Assembly: GCF_007827595.1 (NCBI RefSeq) | Contig: NZ_VISR01000028.1 | Coordinates: forward strand, 1 to 64,000 | Reading direction: 5' to 3' | DNA from: Streptomyces sp. BK340 | GTDB lineage: Bacteria > Actinomycetota > Actinomycetes > Streptomycetales > Streptomycetaceae | DNA: 64,000 nucleotides | Shown: piece after piece, positions 16,649-26,159 of the stretch | How positions within the stretch are numbered: position 1 is the first letter of the stretch | Layout: every line of letters starts with the position of its first letter | Notes under the pieces: model-generated | What the model saw: the letters and a program-made list of their open reading frames with translations, nothing else | Told to the model about the DNA's origin: nothing | Databases searched by the model: none | Made by a program: the position numbers and the translations under genes

Positions 16649-17228
16649 CTGCGTCTGTGGGAGACGGCCGTGCTGGCCCCGCGCAGCTCGTCACTTGCCG
16701 AGGCCGCCCAGCCGCACCTGGTCGAACTGCACAGACAGACCTCGGTCGGTGCGACGCTGGCCATACGTGACGGCGTGGAGAGCGTGTGCCTGTCCGTCGT
16801 GACCCAACCAGGCCGACATCGCCGAGCTGTACACCCATCCGGGCGGCCGACTGCCGCTGCACGCCTCCTCGGTGGGGCTGGTGCTGCTCGCCCATGCCGG
16901 CGAGTCCGTGCGGAACGCGATCTGCGCCGGTCCGCTGCCCGCGTGCACGCCCACCACCATCCCCGACGGCACCGCACTGGGCCGCTGCCTCGTGCGGGTC
17001 GCACGCGAGGGGCACGCGCTGGTCCACGGCATGCTCACCGAGGGATGGGGCGGGCTCTCCGTCCCGGTGCGCGACAGCCGTGGCGCCGTCGTCGCCGCCG
17101 TCGGGGAGGTCGGGCGCGTCGACCTCGTCCAGCCGGTCCGCCTGCTGCCCCACGTCCGCGCCACGGCCGAGGCCATCACACGGAGCATCCGCCCGCACGG
17201 CTGGCGGGACGCGGAGGTCGGCACGTGA
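16649..17228 (+). pseudogene. 3' remnant of an IclR-family regulator, frameshifted
   Basis: The ligand-binding domain is readable: LRLWE, then LAEAAQPHLVELHRQTSVGA in one frame, and ADIAELYTHPGGRLPLHASS, VGLVLLAHAG and GGLSVPVRDSRGAVVAAVG in another. The shift is between about 16800 and 16815. The N-terminal helix-turn-helix is absent. The remnant begins where the FAD-oxidoreductase remnant on the other strand stops, so the pair lost its shared promoter and both 5' ends. Confidence 0.65.
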
Positions 17229-17445
17229 CGCTCATGACAGCGGCCCGGTGGCACCGCGGCCGACTTTTGTCCACATCGAGGTGATTTCCGGGCATACCGG
17301 GCACGGTTGTCGGTCGTGCATCGAGGTCCGTGGTGGATCAGGTGTGCCGAGGCATTAGCGTGGTGGGTGCTGTGCGCGAGCCTGTCCGGGTTCGTGCGGG
17401 TCCTCGAGGTGTGGATGGGGTAGTCGTGCGGGCCGGAGCGGTTTC

Positions 17446-18609
17446 GTGAGAGTGCTGCACACGTCCGACTGGCATCTCGGCCGGGCCTTCCACCGGGTGA
17501 GCATGCTCGGCGCCCAGGCCGACTTCATCGGCCACCTGGTCACCACCGTGCGCCGCCACGCGGTGGACGCGGTGGTCGTGTCCGGAGACGTGTACGACCG
17601 CGCGGTACCCCCGCTCGCCGCGGTCGAGCTGTTCGACGACGCCCTGCACCGCCTCGCCGCCCTCGGCGTGCCCACGGTGATGATCTCCGGCAACCACGAT
17701 TCAGCCCGCCGCCTCGGTGTCGGCGCCGGACTCATCGACCGCGCAGGCATCCATCTGCGCACCGAGCCGTCCGCCGCCGGCACCCCGGTCCTGCTGGCCG
17801 ACGCCCACGGCGACGTGGCCTTCTACGGGCTGCCGTACCTCGAACCGGCTCTGGTCAAGGACGAGTTCGCGGTGGACAGGGCCGGCCACGAGGCCGTGCT
17901 CGGCGCCGCCATGGACCGCGTCCGCGCCGACCTCGCCGGCCGCCCGCCGGGCACCCGCTCCGTCGTCCTCGCCCATGCCTTCGTCACCGGCGGCCAGGCC
18001 AGCGACAGCGAGCGGGACATCACCGTCGGCGGAGTCGCCGCCGTACCCGCCGGAGTCTTCGACGGCGTCGACTACGTGGCGCTCGGCCATCTGCACGGCT
18101 GCCAGACGATCACCGAGCGCGTGCGCTACTCCGGCTCCCCGCTCGCGTACTCCTTCTCCGAGGCCGGCCACCGCAAGAGCATGTGGCTCGTCGACCTGGA
18201 CGCCGACGGCTCGGTCACCGCCGAGCGGCTCGACTGCCCGGTGCCGCGCCCGCTGGCCCGCATCCGGGGCGCCCTGGACGACCTCCTCGCCGACCCCGCC
18301 CTCGCCCGCCACGAGGATGCCTGGGTCGAGGCCACCCTCACCGACGCGGTCCGCCCCGCCGACCCCATGGCCCGGCTCGCCGAGCGCTTCCCGCACACCC
18401 TCAGCCTGGCCTTCGACCCGGAACGGGGCCCGGGCGACCCCGACGTGTCGTACGCCCGGCGCCTGGTCGGCCGCAGTGACCGGCAGATCGCCCAGGACTT
18501 CGTGGCCCATGTGCGCGGCGCCGGGCCCGACGAGCAGGAGGCGGCCGTGCTCGGCGAGGCCTTCGACGCGGTGCGCGCCGACGACACGGTGCGGGAGGCG
18601 GCCCGGTGA
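17446..18609 (+). CDS. sbcD: SbcCD nuclease subunit D (Mre11 homologue)
   Basis: 387 residues, GTG start. The metallophosphoesterase motifs are all present: SDWHLG (residues 7-12), GDVYDR, GNHDS and, later, GHLHG. The C-terminal DNA-binding extension is of normal size. Together with SbcC it opens hairpins and processes double-strand ends with Mn2+-dependent exonuclease/endonuclease activity. The stop overlaps the sbcC start by 4 nt (GTGA). Confidence 0.95.
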   Translation: MRVLHTSDWHLGRAFHRVSMLGAQADFIGHLVTTVRRHAVDAVVVSGDVYDRAVPPLAAVELFDDALHRLAALGVPTVMISGNHDSARRLGVGAGLIDRAGIHLRTEPSAAGTPVLLADAHGDVAFYGLPYLEPALVKDEFAVDRAGHEAVLGAAMDRVRADLAGRPPGTRSVVLAHAFVTGGQASDSERDITVGGVAAVPAGVFDGVDYVALGHLHGCQTITERVRYSGSPLAYSFSEAGHRKSMWLVDLDADGSVTAERLDCPVPRPLARIRGALDDLLADPALARHEDAWVEATLTDAVRPADPMARLAERFPHTLSLAFDPERGPGDPDVSYARRLVGRSDRQIAQDFVAHVRGAGPDEQEAAVLGEAFDAVRADDTVREAAR

Positions 18610-21596
18610 GGCTGCACCGGCTCGACATCACCGCCTTCGGCCCCTTCGGCGGCGCCCGGAGCGTCGACTTCGACGCACTGTCCGCCGCCGGGCTCTTCCT
18701 GCTGCACGGTCCCACCGGCGCGGGCAAGACCTCCGTCCTGGACGCCGTCTGCTACGCGCTCTACGGCTCCGTGCCCGGCGCCCGGCAGAGCGGCCAGGGC
18801 ATGCACCTGCGCAGCGACCACGCCGAGCCCGGCACCCGCACCGAGGTCCGCCTCGAACTCACCGTAGCCGGACGCCGGCTGGAGATCACCCGGCAGCCGC
18901 CGTGGGAACGGAAGAAGCTGCGCGGCACGGGCACCACCGTCGACAAGGCCCAGACCTGGCTGCGCGAGTACGACGCCACAGCCCGCGCCTGGAAGGACCT
19001 CAGCCGCTCCCACCAGGAGATCGGCGAGGAGATCACCCAGCTGCTCGGCATGAGCCGCGAGCAGTTCTGCCAGGTCGTCCTGCTGCCCCAGGGCGACTTC
19101 GCCCGCTTCCTGCGCGCCGACGCCGAGGCCCGCGGCCGTCTCCTGGGCCGCCTCTTCGACACCCAGCGTTTCGCCGACGTCGAGAAGCGGCTCGCGGAGC
19201 GCCGGCGCACGACCGAGGCGCGGGTACGGGAGGGCGACGCGGCGCTCCTCGCCGACGCGCACCGCATGCAGCAGGCGGCGGGCGATGCGATGGAGCTGCC
19301 CGAACTGAGCCCCGGCGAGCCCGGCCTGGCCGAGGCCGTCCTCGGTGCCGCGGCCGTCGCCCGCAGCACCGTGCGGGAGCGCCTCACCGTCGCCCACAGC
19401 CGCCTGGCCGCCGCCGAGTCCCGCCGCGCCGAGGCACAGCGCACCCTGGACGACGTACGCGAACTCGCCCGGCTCCAGGGCCGGTTCGCCGAGGCCCGGC
19501 AGCGGGCCGAACGCCTCCAGGAGCGGGCCGGTGCCCACCGGGAGGCGCAGGAGCGGATGGCGCGCGCCCGCAAGGCGGAGACGGTGGCGCCCGCGCTGGA
19601 GCTGCGGGAGGCCGCCGAGGCCGAGCACGGCGGGGCCGCCGAGGCCGAGGCGCGAGCACGCCGTACGCTTCCCGGCTCCTACGCCGACGCCGGCCCCGCG
19701 GGCCTCGCGGCCGCCGCCCGCCGCGCCGCCGAGGAGCTGGGCGGTCTCGAGTCGGCCCGGCGCGCCGAGCGGCGGCTCGCCGAACTGGTCGAGGAGCGGG
19801 CCGGGCTGGACCGGCAGGAACGCGCCGACGAGGACGTCCTGCGCGAGGCCGACGCCTGGCTCGCCGAGTGGGACGCCACGCGCGCGGCCATCCAGTCCCG
19901 CACCGAGTCCGCGCAGGAGGCGGCCACCCGCGCCGAACAGCTCGCCGTCCAGCGTGAACCCGCACGACGGCGCCTGCACGCCGCACGCACCAGGGACGAG
20001 CTGGCAACTGACCTGGAGGAGGCGCAGCGCCGGGCCCTCGCCTCCGGACAAGGTGCCCTCGACGCCCGAGCCCACTGGCTGGAACTCAAGGAACAGCGCC
20101 TGAACGGCATCGCCGCCGAGCTGGCCGCGCACCTCACCGACGGCGAACCCTGCGCCGTCTGCGGAGCCACCGCACACCCGGCCCCGGCCCGCAAGGTCGC
20201 CGGACACGTCGACCGCGAGACCGAGGAACGTGCCCAGGCCGCCCACCGGCGCGCCGAGGAACAGCACACCGAGGACGAACGACGCCTCGGCGTCGTACGC
20301 GAGGCCCTGGCCGCAGCCACCGCCGAGGCCGGCGACACCCCCACCGCACAGCTCGCCGCCGAGGCCGACCGGCTGGAGAGGGACCATGCGCGCGCACGCC
20401 GCGACGCCTCCGCCCTGCACGCCGCCCAGGAGGAGCTGCGCCAGGCCGAGCGCGAGCGCGAGCAGCGCCTTCAGGCCCGTCAGGAAGCCGCCGTACGGGC
20501 CGCCTCCCGGCTCACCCGGCGCGAGACCCTGGAACGCGAACAGGCGCTCCTGGAGCAGGAGTTGACGCAGGCACGCGGAGCCGCGACCAGCGTGGCCGCC
20601 CGCGCCGCGCAACTGGAGCGGCAGGCGACGCTGCTCACCGAGGCCGCCCACGCCGCGAGCGCCGCACAGGACGCCGCGCAGCGGCTCAAGGACGCCGACG
20701 CCCGCCTCGCCGACGCCGCGTACCGCGCCGGCTTCGAGACCCCGCAGGCCGCGGCCGCCGCGCTGCTGGACGACGCGGCCCACCGTGACCTCCAACACCG
20801 CCTGGACGCCTGGCAGTCGGAGGAGGCGGCCGTACGCGCCGCACTGGCCGAGGCCGACACCGCGGCCGCCGCGCAGCAGCCGCCCGCCGACCTCGGCGCG
20901 GCGGAGCGGACGGCGGCCGAGGCGGAACGCCGGCTGCGCGCGGCCGCCTCCGCACGGGACGCGGCCGGCCGCTGCTGCACCGAGCTGGACCGGCTCTCCG
21001 CCCGTGCCGCCGCCGGAGTACGCGCCCTCGCCCCGCTGCGCGCCGAGTACGACCGGGTGGCCCGTCTGGCCGCGCTCACGGCGGGCACCTCCGCGGACAA
21101 CGAACGCAAGATGCGCCTGGAGTCGTACGTCCTGGCGGCCCGCCTGGAGCAGGTCGCCGCCGCCGCGACCGTACGGCTGCAGCGCATGTCGTCCGGCCGC
21201 TACACCCTCGTCCACTCCGACGACCGCACCGGGCGCGGCCGCAGCGGCCTCGGGCTGCACGTCGTGGACGCCTGGACCGGCCGTGCGCGGGACACCGCCA
21301 CCCTGTCCGGCGGCGAGACCTTCTTCGCCTCCCTCGCCCTCGCCCTAGGCCTCGCCGACGTCGTCACCGACGAGGCCGGGGGCGTCCGCCTGGACACCCT
21401 CTTCATCGACGAGGGCTTCGGCAGCCTCGACGACCAGACCCTGGACGAGGTCCTGGACGTCCTCGACTCGCTGCGCGAACGCGACCGCAGCGTCGGCATC
21501 GTCAGCCATGTCGCCGACCTGCGCCGCCGGATCCACGCACAGTTGGAGGTCGTCAAGGGCAGGTCGGGGTCTTCGCTGCGGCAGCGGGGCGGCTGA
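18606..21596 (+). CDS. sbcC: SbcCD ATPase subunit C (Rad50 homologue)
   Basis: 996 residues. Walker A is GPTGAGKTSVLDAVCYALYG (about residue 37), followed by the Q-loop LLPQGDFARFL. Long Ala/Glu/Arg-rich coiled coils flank a zinc hook CAVC at about residue 515. The ABC signature LSGGETFFASLALALGLAD is at about 900 and Walker B LFIDEGFGSLD at about 930. It is the SMC-like partner of SbcD in double-strand-break and hairpin processing. Translation is coupled to sbcD. Confidence 0.95.
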   Translation: MRLHRLDITAFGPFGGARSVDFDALSAAGLFLLHGPTGAGKTSVLDAVCYALYGSVPGARQSGQGMHLRSDHAEPGTRTEVRLELTVAGRRLEITRQPPWERKKLRGTGTTVDKAQTWLREYDATARAWKDLSRSHQEIGEEITQLLGMSREQFCQVVLLPQGDFARFLRADAEARGRLLGRLFDTQRFADVEKRLAERRRTTEARVREGDAALLADAHRMQQAAGDAMELPELSPGEPGLAEAVLGAAAVARSTVRERLTVAHSRLAAAESRRAEAQRTLDDVRELARLQGRFAEARQRAERLQERAGAHREAQERMARARKAETVAPALELREAAEAEHGGAAEAEARARRTLPGSYADAGPAGLAAAARRAAEELGGLESARRAERRLAELVEERAGLDRQERADEDVLREADAWLAEWDATRAAIQSRTESAQEAATRAEQLAVQREPARRRLHAARTRDELATDLEEAQRRALASGQGALDARAHWLELKEQRLNGIAAELAAHLTDGEPCAVCGATAHPAPARKVAGHVDRETEERAQAAHRRAEEQHTEDERRLGVVREALAAATAEAGDTPTAQLAAEADRLERDHARARRDASALHAAQEELRQAEREREQRLQARQEAAVRAASRLTRRETLEREQALLEQELTQARGAATSVAARAAQLERQATLLTEAAHAASAAQDAAQRLKDADARLADAAYRAGFETPQAAAAALLDDAAHRDLQHRLDAWQSEEAAVRAALAEADTAAAAQQPPADLGAAERTAAEAERRLRAAASARDAAGRCCTELDRLSARAAAGVRALAPLRAEYDRVARLAALTAGTSADNERKMRLESYVLAARLEQVAAAATVRLQRMSSGRYTLVHSDDRTGRGRSGLGLHVVDAWTGRARDTATLSGGETFFASLALALGLADVVTDEAGGVRLDTLFIDEGFGSLDDQTLDEVLDVLDSLRERDRSVGIVSHVADLRRRIHAQLEVVKGRSGSSLRQRGG

Positions 21597-21599
21597 CGG

Positions 21600-22046
21600 T
21601 CAGCGGCCGAGCGGACGCCGGGGCAGCGGTGAGGAGTACACGACGCTCGTGGTCACCGAACCCAGCGCGCCGATCCGGCCGGATATCTCCTCCAGATGCG
21701 GCATCGACCGCGCGGCGACCTTGATGACGAAGCAGTCGTCGCCGGTCACATGGTGGGCCTCCAGGATCTCCGGGGTCACCGCCACCAGGTCGTGGAAGGG
21801 CTTGTAGTTGCCGTTCGGGTAGCGGAGCCGGACGAACGCGAGGATCGGGAGGCCGAGACGCTCGGGGTCCACGACCGCCGCGTACCCCTGGATGACACCG
21901 GCCTCCTCCAGCCGGCGCACCCGTTCGGTGACCGCGCTCGGCGACATGGAGACGGCGCGCGCCAGCTCCGCGTAGCTGGCCCGGCCCTCCCGCTGGAGGA
22001 CCTCGAGGATGCGCCAGTCGGTGGCGTCCGGGGAATACACGGTCAT
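21600..22046 (-). CDS. Lrp/AsnC-family transcriptional regulator
   Basis: 148 residues. The N-terminal helix-turn-helix (DATDWRILEVLQREGRASYAELARAVSMSPSAVTERVRRLEEAGVI) is followed by an RAM ligand domain (GDDCFVIKVAARSMPHLEEI). The ATG at 22046 is chosen because the family N-terminus starts there. It is divergent from a rhodanese gene 95 bp away, the likely regulated neighbour. The stop is 3 bp from the sbcC stop. Confidence 0.9.
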   Translation of the reverse strand: MTVYSPDATDWRILEVLQREGRASYAELARAVSMSPSAVTERVRRLEEAGVIQGYAAVVDPERLGLPILAFVRLRYPNGNYKPFHDLVAVTPEILEAHHVTGDDCFVIKVAARSMPHLEEISGRIGALGSVTTSVVYSSPLPRRPLGR

Positions 22047-22140
22047 CCCGGATGGATAGCAGGGAAAACCCCGGCCGATCAAGGGGAAGCCCGGGGATCA
22101 CCACTTCAGGCGCCCGGCCTGGCGCCATAGATTTCTGGCC

Positions 22141-22614
22141 ATGATCACCAACTCCGTGAACCCCGTCCTGCGGGTCGCCCCCGCCGCCCCCGCCGAGGCC
22201 GCCGCCCACTTCCGGGCCGCCCTCGCCTTCCACGCCGACGTCTCCGACGTGGCCGCCGCGCTCGCGGCCGACGGCGACCCCGGCTTCGTCGTGATCGACA
22301 CCCGCTCCACCGAGTCCTGGGACCAGGGGCACGTCCCCGGCGCCGTCCACCTGCCCACCGCGCTCATCCCCGAGCAGGCCGAGCAGCTCCTCGACAAGTC
22401 CGTGCCCGTGGTGACGTACTGCTGGGGCCCCGGCTGCAACGGCGCCACCCGCGCCGCCCTCGCCCTGGCCGAACTCGGCTACCGGGTCAAGGAGATGCTC
22501 GGCGGCTTCGAGTACTGGGCGCGGGAGGGCTTCGCCTACGAGACCTGGCAGGGGCCGGCGCGCCGGGACGCCGACCCGCTGACGGCACCCGTGGACGGCG
22601 AGTGCGGCTGCTGA
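22141..22614 (+). CDS. Rhodanese-like sulfurtransferase domain protein
   Basis: 157 residues. The rhodanese domain spans about residues 30-140: VVIDTRSTESWDQGHVPGAVHLP is the CH2-like start, and YCWGPGCNGATRAA contains the catalytic Cys loop (C-x5-like, with two Cys residues). A Cys-rich tail (GECGC) ends the protein. It probably carries persulfide sulfur. TAGATT lies 7 nt before the ATG (leaderless pattern). It is divergent from an Lrp-type regulator. Confidence 0.85.
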   Translation: MITNSVNPVLRVAPAAPAEAAAHFRAALAFHADVSDVAAALAADGDPGFVVIDTRSTESWDQGHVPGAVHLPTALIPEQAEQLLDKSVPVVTYCWGPGCNGATRAALALAELGYRVKEMLGGFEYWAREGFAYETWQGPARRDADPLTAPVDGECGC

Positions 22615-22637
22615 CACCCGCCGTGTAGGTTCTGCGC

Positions 22638-23153
22638 ATGGCTCGATACGCGGATCCAGGCGCACTGGAGTGGGTGGAGTCGGGCGGCGGCCCGCTGATA
22701 GCCGTACCGGAGACGGTGCTGCCGTTCTGGGCGGGCGCCGACAGCGAGGAGCTCGCCACGGACTACGACCGCGCGTGCGAGGTCGACGGCCAGGTCGGCC
22801 TGCTCCCGGTCGGCGACAGCACCGCTCTCGTCCTCGGCGACGAACCCGCCTCCACCTCGTACCTGCCCGACCACGGCACCTTCGTGCGCTGGTCCGCCGC
22901 GAACTCCGAGAGCGAGCTGCTGGCCCAGATCCCCGGCGCTCTCGACGCGGCCGTGTGGGAACACGAGGTCCGCTGGAACGTGCCCGGCCCCGTGGTGCTG
23001 TTCGACTCGGCATGGCCGGGCGGCGCGGCCCAGGGCGAGGAGCACCTGCGCGTCGCGCTGGAACCGGGCGCGTACGCGGTGCGCGCCGCCTACACCCAGC
23101 CCGGCCCCGAGACCTGGGTCGGCCTCGTCCAGCTCAGACGGCTCGCGGACTGA
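22638..23153 (+). CDS. Imm21-family immunity-like protein
   Basis: 171 residues. WVESGGGPLIAVPETVLPFWAG, DYDRACEVDG, LVLGDEPASTSYL and VRWSAANSE match the conserved blocks of the Imm21 family, which occur as immunity proteins in polymorphic toxin loci. No polymorphic toxin, Rhs or WXG gene is nearby, so here it is an orphan. It may protect against toxins of neighbouring strains or have a housekeeping role. 23 bp separate it from the rhodanese gene. Confidence 0.75.
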   Translation: MARYADPGALEWVESGGGPLIAVPETVLPFWAGADSEELATDYDRACEVDGQVGLLPVGDSTALVLGDEPASTSYLPDHGTFVRWSAANSESELLAQIPGALDAAVWEHEVRWNVPGPVVLFDSAWPGGAAQGEEHLRVALEPGAYAVRAAYTQPGPETWVGLVQLRRLAD

Positions 23154-23171
23154 ACCGGGCCGCCCCTGCCG

Positions 23172-24401
23172 TCACCGCAGGCCGTCGAAGGTGATGCCGA
23201 GGTGGCGCGGGCCGCGCAGCACGGCGTTCGGGCGGTAGGGCGGCGGGTCCTCGACCAGCTGGGGATTGTCGAGCCGCCGGGCCAGTTCGGCCAGCGCGAT
23301 CTGGGCCTCCAGCCGGGCCAGCGGGGCGCCGAAGCAGCTGTGGATGCCACTGCCGAAGCCGAGGTGCTGGATGTCCTCGCGGTCCGGGTCGAACCGGTCG
23401 GGGTCGGGGAAGCGCTCCGGGTCCCGGTTGCCCGCGCCGAGGACCAGCCAGATCCGCGAGCCCTTGGGGATGGTGACGCCGCGCACCTCGATGTCGGTGA
23501 TGCAGGTGCGCTGCGGCACGAGCTGCACCGGCGGTTCGTAGCGCAGGAGTTCCTCGACGATCTTCACGGACAGGCCCGGGTCGTCACGCAGCCGCTGGAG
23601 GTACTGCGGGAACCGCAGCAGTGTGAGCATGCCGTTGGTGATCAGGTTGACGGTCGTCTCGTGACCGGCGATGAGCAGCAGCACCGCCGTGCTCAGCACT
23701 TCCATCGTGGTCATCGCGCCGTCCGGACCGCGGCTGTTCACCAGGTCGGACAGCATGTCGTCGTGCGGTTCCCTGGCGCGCTTCTCCACCAGCCCGTTCA
23801 GGTACATGCCGAGCTGCAGCCGGGCCTCCTGCGCGGTCTTCAGGGACTCGGCGCTCGTGCGGGTGTCGGGGTCCAGACCGGCGACGATCGGGTCCACCCA
23901 GGAACGGAAGCGGGGCTCGTCCTCGCGCGGTACGCCCAGCAGCCGGCAGATCACGGTCACCGGGAAGGGGTACGCGAACTGGTCGACCACGTCGATCTGC
24001 CGTGCGTCCCCGAACCCGTCGATCAGGCCGGTGACGATCCGGGCGAGTTCGCCGCGCATCGAGTCGACCCGGGTGGGCCGGTGCGGCGGTCCGAAGGAGC
24101 TGTTGGCGATCCGCCGCAGCCGGTCGTGCTCCGGCGGGTCGAGCCGGATGAAGCTCGGCGGCAGCCCCGTCGCCTCCGGTCCGGACAGCTCGTCGTCGCC
24201 CGGGGCGGTGAGGTTGGCCGCGTCGGAGCTGATCCGCGGGTCGTGGAGCAGGTTCTTGATGTCCCAGTACGAGCTGATGACGTACGGACCGTCCTCCTCC
24301 TCGTGCAGCACCGGCGTCTTGCGGAGCTCCTCGTACAGCGGATACGGGTTGGCGCGGTTCGCGAAGTCGGTGATCTGGCGCAGGAGCGGGGCGTGCGTCA
24401 T
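23172..24401 (-). CDS. Cytochrome P450
   Basis: 409 residues. The I-helix motif is AGHETT, the K-helix ExxR is EELLR, and the haem loop FGSGIHSCFG supplies the axial Cys. The size and features fit soluble actinobacterial P450s (CYP105/CYP107-like range; exact family not assignable by eye). It is the last gene of a ferredoxin-reductase-P450 operon, so the full electron chain is encoded together. Start at the ATG 24401, where the family N-terminus begins. Substrate unknown. Confidence 0.95.
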   Translation of the reverse strand: MTHAPLLRQITDFANRANPYPLYEELRKTPVLHEEEDGPYVISSYWDIKNLLHDPRISSDAANLTAPGDDELSGPEATGLPPSFIRLDPPEHDRLRRIANSSFGPPHRPTRVDSMRGELARIVTGLIDGFGDARQIDVVDQFAYPFPVTVICRLLGVPREDEPRFRSWVDPIVAGLDPDTRTSAESLKTAQEARLQLGMYLNGLVEKRAREPHDDMLSDLVNSRGPDGAMTTMEVLSTAVLLLIAGHETTVNLITNGMLTLLRFPQYLQRLRDDPGLSVKIVEELLRYEPPVQLVPQRTCITDIEVRGVTIPKGSRIWLVLGAGNRDPERFPDPDRFDPDREDIQHLGFGSGIHSCFGAPLARLEAQIALAELARRLDNPQLVEDPPPYRPNAVLRGPRHLGITFDGLR

Positions 24402-24457
24402 GCGGAGTCCTTGGGGCGTGAAGGTCCCGGGAGCGGGAGCGGAGTCCGGGCGCCGGG

Positions 24458-25846
24458 TCAGTGGGCCGGGGTGAAGACGAGCTGCCGGTCGGTCGGTGAG
24501 TAGCCGCTGAGGGTCACGCCCGGGCCGTGGGTCGGCAGCGACGGGTCGGGGAAGTCGGCCGGGACCGGCTGGCGGCCCTCGGGGCGTCGGTCGACCGTCG
24601 GGTACTCCACCGGGAACGGCGCGCCGCGCTCGATCTCCCGCTGGTAGAACTCGAGCCACCGGGTGTTGTCGAAGCTCACGGCGGCGATGACGCGGCCCTG
24701 GTAGCCGTACACGCCGACGAAACGGCGATCCGCCAGGGAGCCCTGCGTGATCATGATCTGTTCGCCCATGGGCGGGACGCCGACGGACTTGATGTTCACG
24801 CCGAACTGCGACGACCAGAACGCGGGCACCCACAGGTGCGGGCGGCGGTCGCTGCTGGGGCTGATCATGTTGTGCGCGGCGATCTCGGCCTGCGCGACGG
24901 CGTTGCCCCAGTGTTCCAGGGAGAGGAACTGGTAGCCGAACAGCGCGTGCGGGGACCGGGCCACGTCGCCCGCGACGAAGACGTCGTCGGTGACGATGCC
25001 CCGGAAGTCGAAGGCGCGGCAGCCCGCGTCACAGGCGATGCCCCGGGGACCCGCGCCGAGCCCCGACCCGGTCAGCCACTCGGTGTTGCGCGTCGAGCCG
25101 AGCGAGACGACCACGAGGTCCGTCTCGACGACGCTCTCGTCGGACAGATGGGCGGCCTTCACCCGGCCCACCGAGTCGCCCTCCAGGCCGGTGACCATGA
25201 CACCGGTGCGCAGGTCGACACCGTTCTCGTGGTACAGCTCCGCCGACACCCCGCCGATCACCCCGCCGAGGGCTCCCACCAGGGGCGCGCCCGCGCGCTC
25301 CGCCACGGTGACCGCGAGGCCCATCTCCCGGCAGGCCGAGGCGATCTCGGACCCGGAGAACCCGGCGCCGATGATGAGGACGCGGTGCGGACCGGCCTTC
25401 AGCCGCCGGTACAGGGCGGCCGCGTCGTTCCGGGTCCGCAGCAGGAGGACGCCGTCCAGTTGCGCCTCCGACTCCTTCGGCCAGGGCCGGGCGCGCACAC
25501 CGGTCGCGATCAGCAGGCGGTCGTACTCGACCTCGTCCCCGTCGGCCAGCCGCACCCGCTTCACGGTCATGTCGAGCCCCGCCGCCGGCACACCGAGGCG
25601 CCACTTCGCGTCGATCTCGCGGCGCCGGGGCAGTTCGGTGTGGAGCGGGTCAGCCCTGCCGAGCAGGACGCTCTTGGACAGCGGCGGCCGGTCGTAGGGA
25701 TCGTACGGCTCGTCACCGATCAGGGTGAGTTCACCGGCGAAGCCCTCGGCGCGCAGCGTCTCGGCGGCCCGCAGGCCGGCCAGCGAGGCGCCCACGATCA
25801 CGATCCGGCCCTCGCGCCTGAGCCAGTCCACGTAGTCAGTGACCAT
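24458..25846 (-). CDS. FAD-dependent ferredoxin reductase
   Basis: 462 residues. The FAD site IVIVGASLAGLRAAETLRAEG is at about residue 15 and the NAD(P)H site VLIIGAGFSGSEIA at about 155; DDVFVAGDVARSPH is the second FAD contact. It is longer at the C-terminus than typical putidaredoxin reductases (about 400-420 residues), with an extra tail after WLEFYQREIERG. It passes electrons from NAD(P)H to the ferredoxin encoded just upstream, with which it overlaps by 11 nt, and on to the P450 56 bp downstream. Confidence 0.92.
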   Translation of the reverse strand: MVTDYVDWLRREGRIVIVGASLAGLRAAETLRAEGFAGELTLIGDEPYDPYDRPPLSKSVLLGRADPLHTELPRRREIDAKWRLGVPAAGLDMTVKRVRLADGDEVEYDRLLIATGVRARPWPKESEAQLDGVLLLRTRNDAAALYRRLKAGPHRVLIIGAGFSGSEIASACREMGLAVTVAERAGAPLVGALGGVIGGVSAELYHENGVDLRTGVMVTGLEGDSVGRVKAAHLSDESVVETDLVVVSLGSTRNTEWLTGSGLGAGPRGIACDAGCRAFDFRGIVTDDVFVAGDVARSPHALFGYQFLSLEHWGNAVAQAEIAAHNMISPSSDRRPHLWVPAFWSSQFGVNIKSVGVPPMGEQIMITQGSLADRRFVGVYGYQGRVIAAVSFDNTRWLEFYQREIERGAPFPVEYPTVDRRPEGRQPVPADFPDPSLPTHGPGVTLSGYSPTDRQLVFTPAH

Positions 25847-26078
25847 CGGGCGCCTCCCGGCCGGAGCCGTCGTCCGCACCCGTGCCGTCCAGCCCGTCGG
25901 CCGTGATCGCCTGCACCGGGCAGGCGGCGACGGCACGGGCCAGTCGCTCCCGCTGTTCCTCCTGCGCCCGTGGGTTGTAGATCAGCGCCTCCTCGCCGTG
26001 CATGGCGAAGACGTCGGGCGCGAGGAACGCGCACTGCGCGTAGCCCTGACACTTGTTGAGATCGACGACGAGCCTCAT
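25836..26078 (-). CDS. [3Fe-4S]-type P450 ferredoxin
   Basis: 80 residues. Cluster ligands are C10, C16 and C53 (CQGYAQC and ACPVQAI). The position that would hold the fourth Cys of a [4Fe-4S] protein is Tyr13, so a [3Fe-4S] cluster or an atypical ligand set is expected. It is the first gene of the operon with the reductase and P450. The C-terminal tail is acidic. The ATG at 26078 is chosen because the ferredoxin domain begins there. Confidence 0.93.
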   Translation of the reverse strand: MRLVVDLNKCQGYAQCAFLAPDVFAMHGEEALIYNPRAQEEQRERLARAVAACPVQAITADGLDGTGADDGSGREAPDGH

Positions 26079-26159
26079 GGACGCTCCGTCCTTCAGGTGG
26101 CCAGGCCCGGTGCGCGCCACCACGTTCCGCGCGGACGCCTCCGGACGGCGGTCATGTCC

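Noticed and set aside
16509..17198. Minus-strand frames over the IclR remnant
   Set aside because: Translations are low-complexity and do not match a family, whereas the + strand reads as an IclR ligand domain.
18126..21260. 1044-codon minus-strand frame over sbcC
   Set aside because: Gly/Ala/Leu-rich shadow of the SbcC coding strand; SbcC has all its motifs on the + strand.
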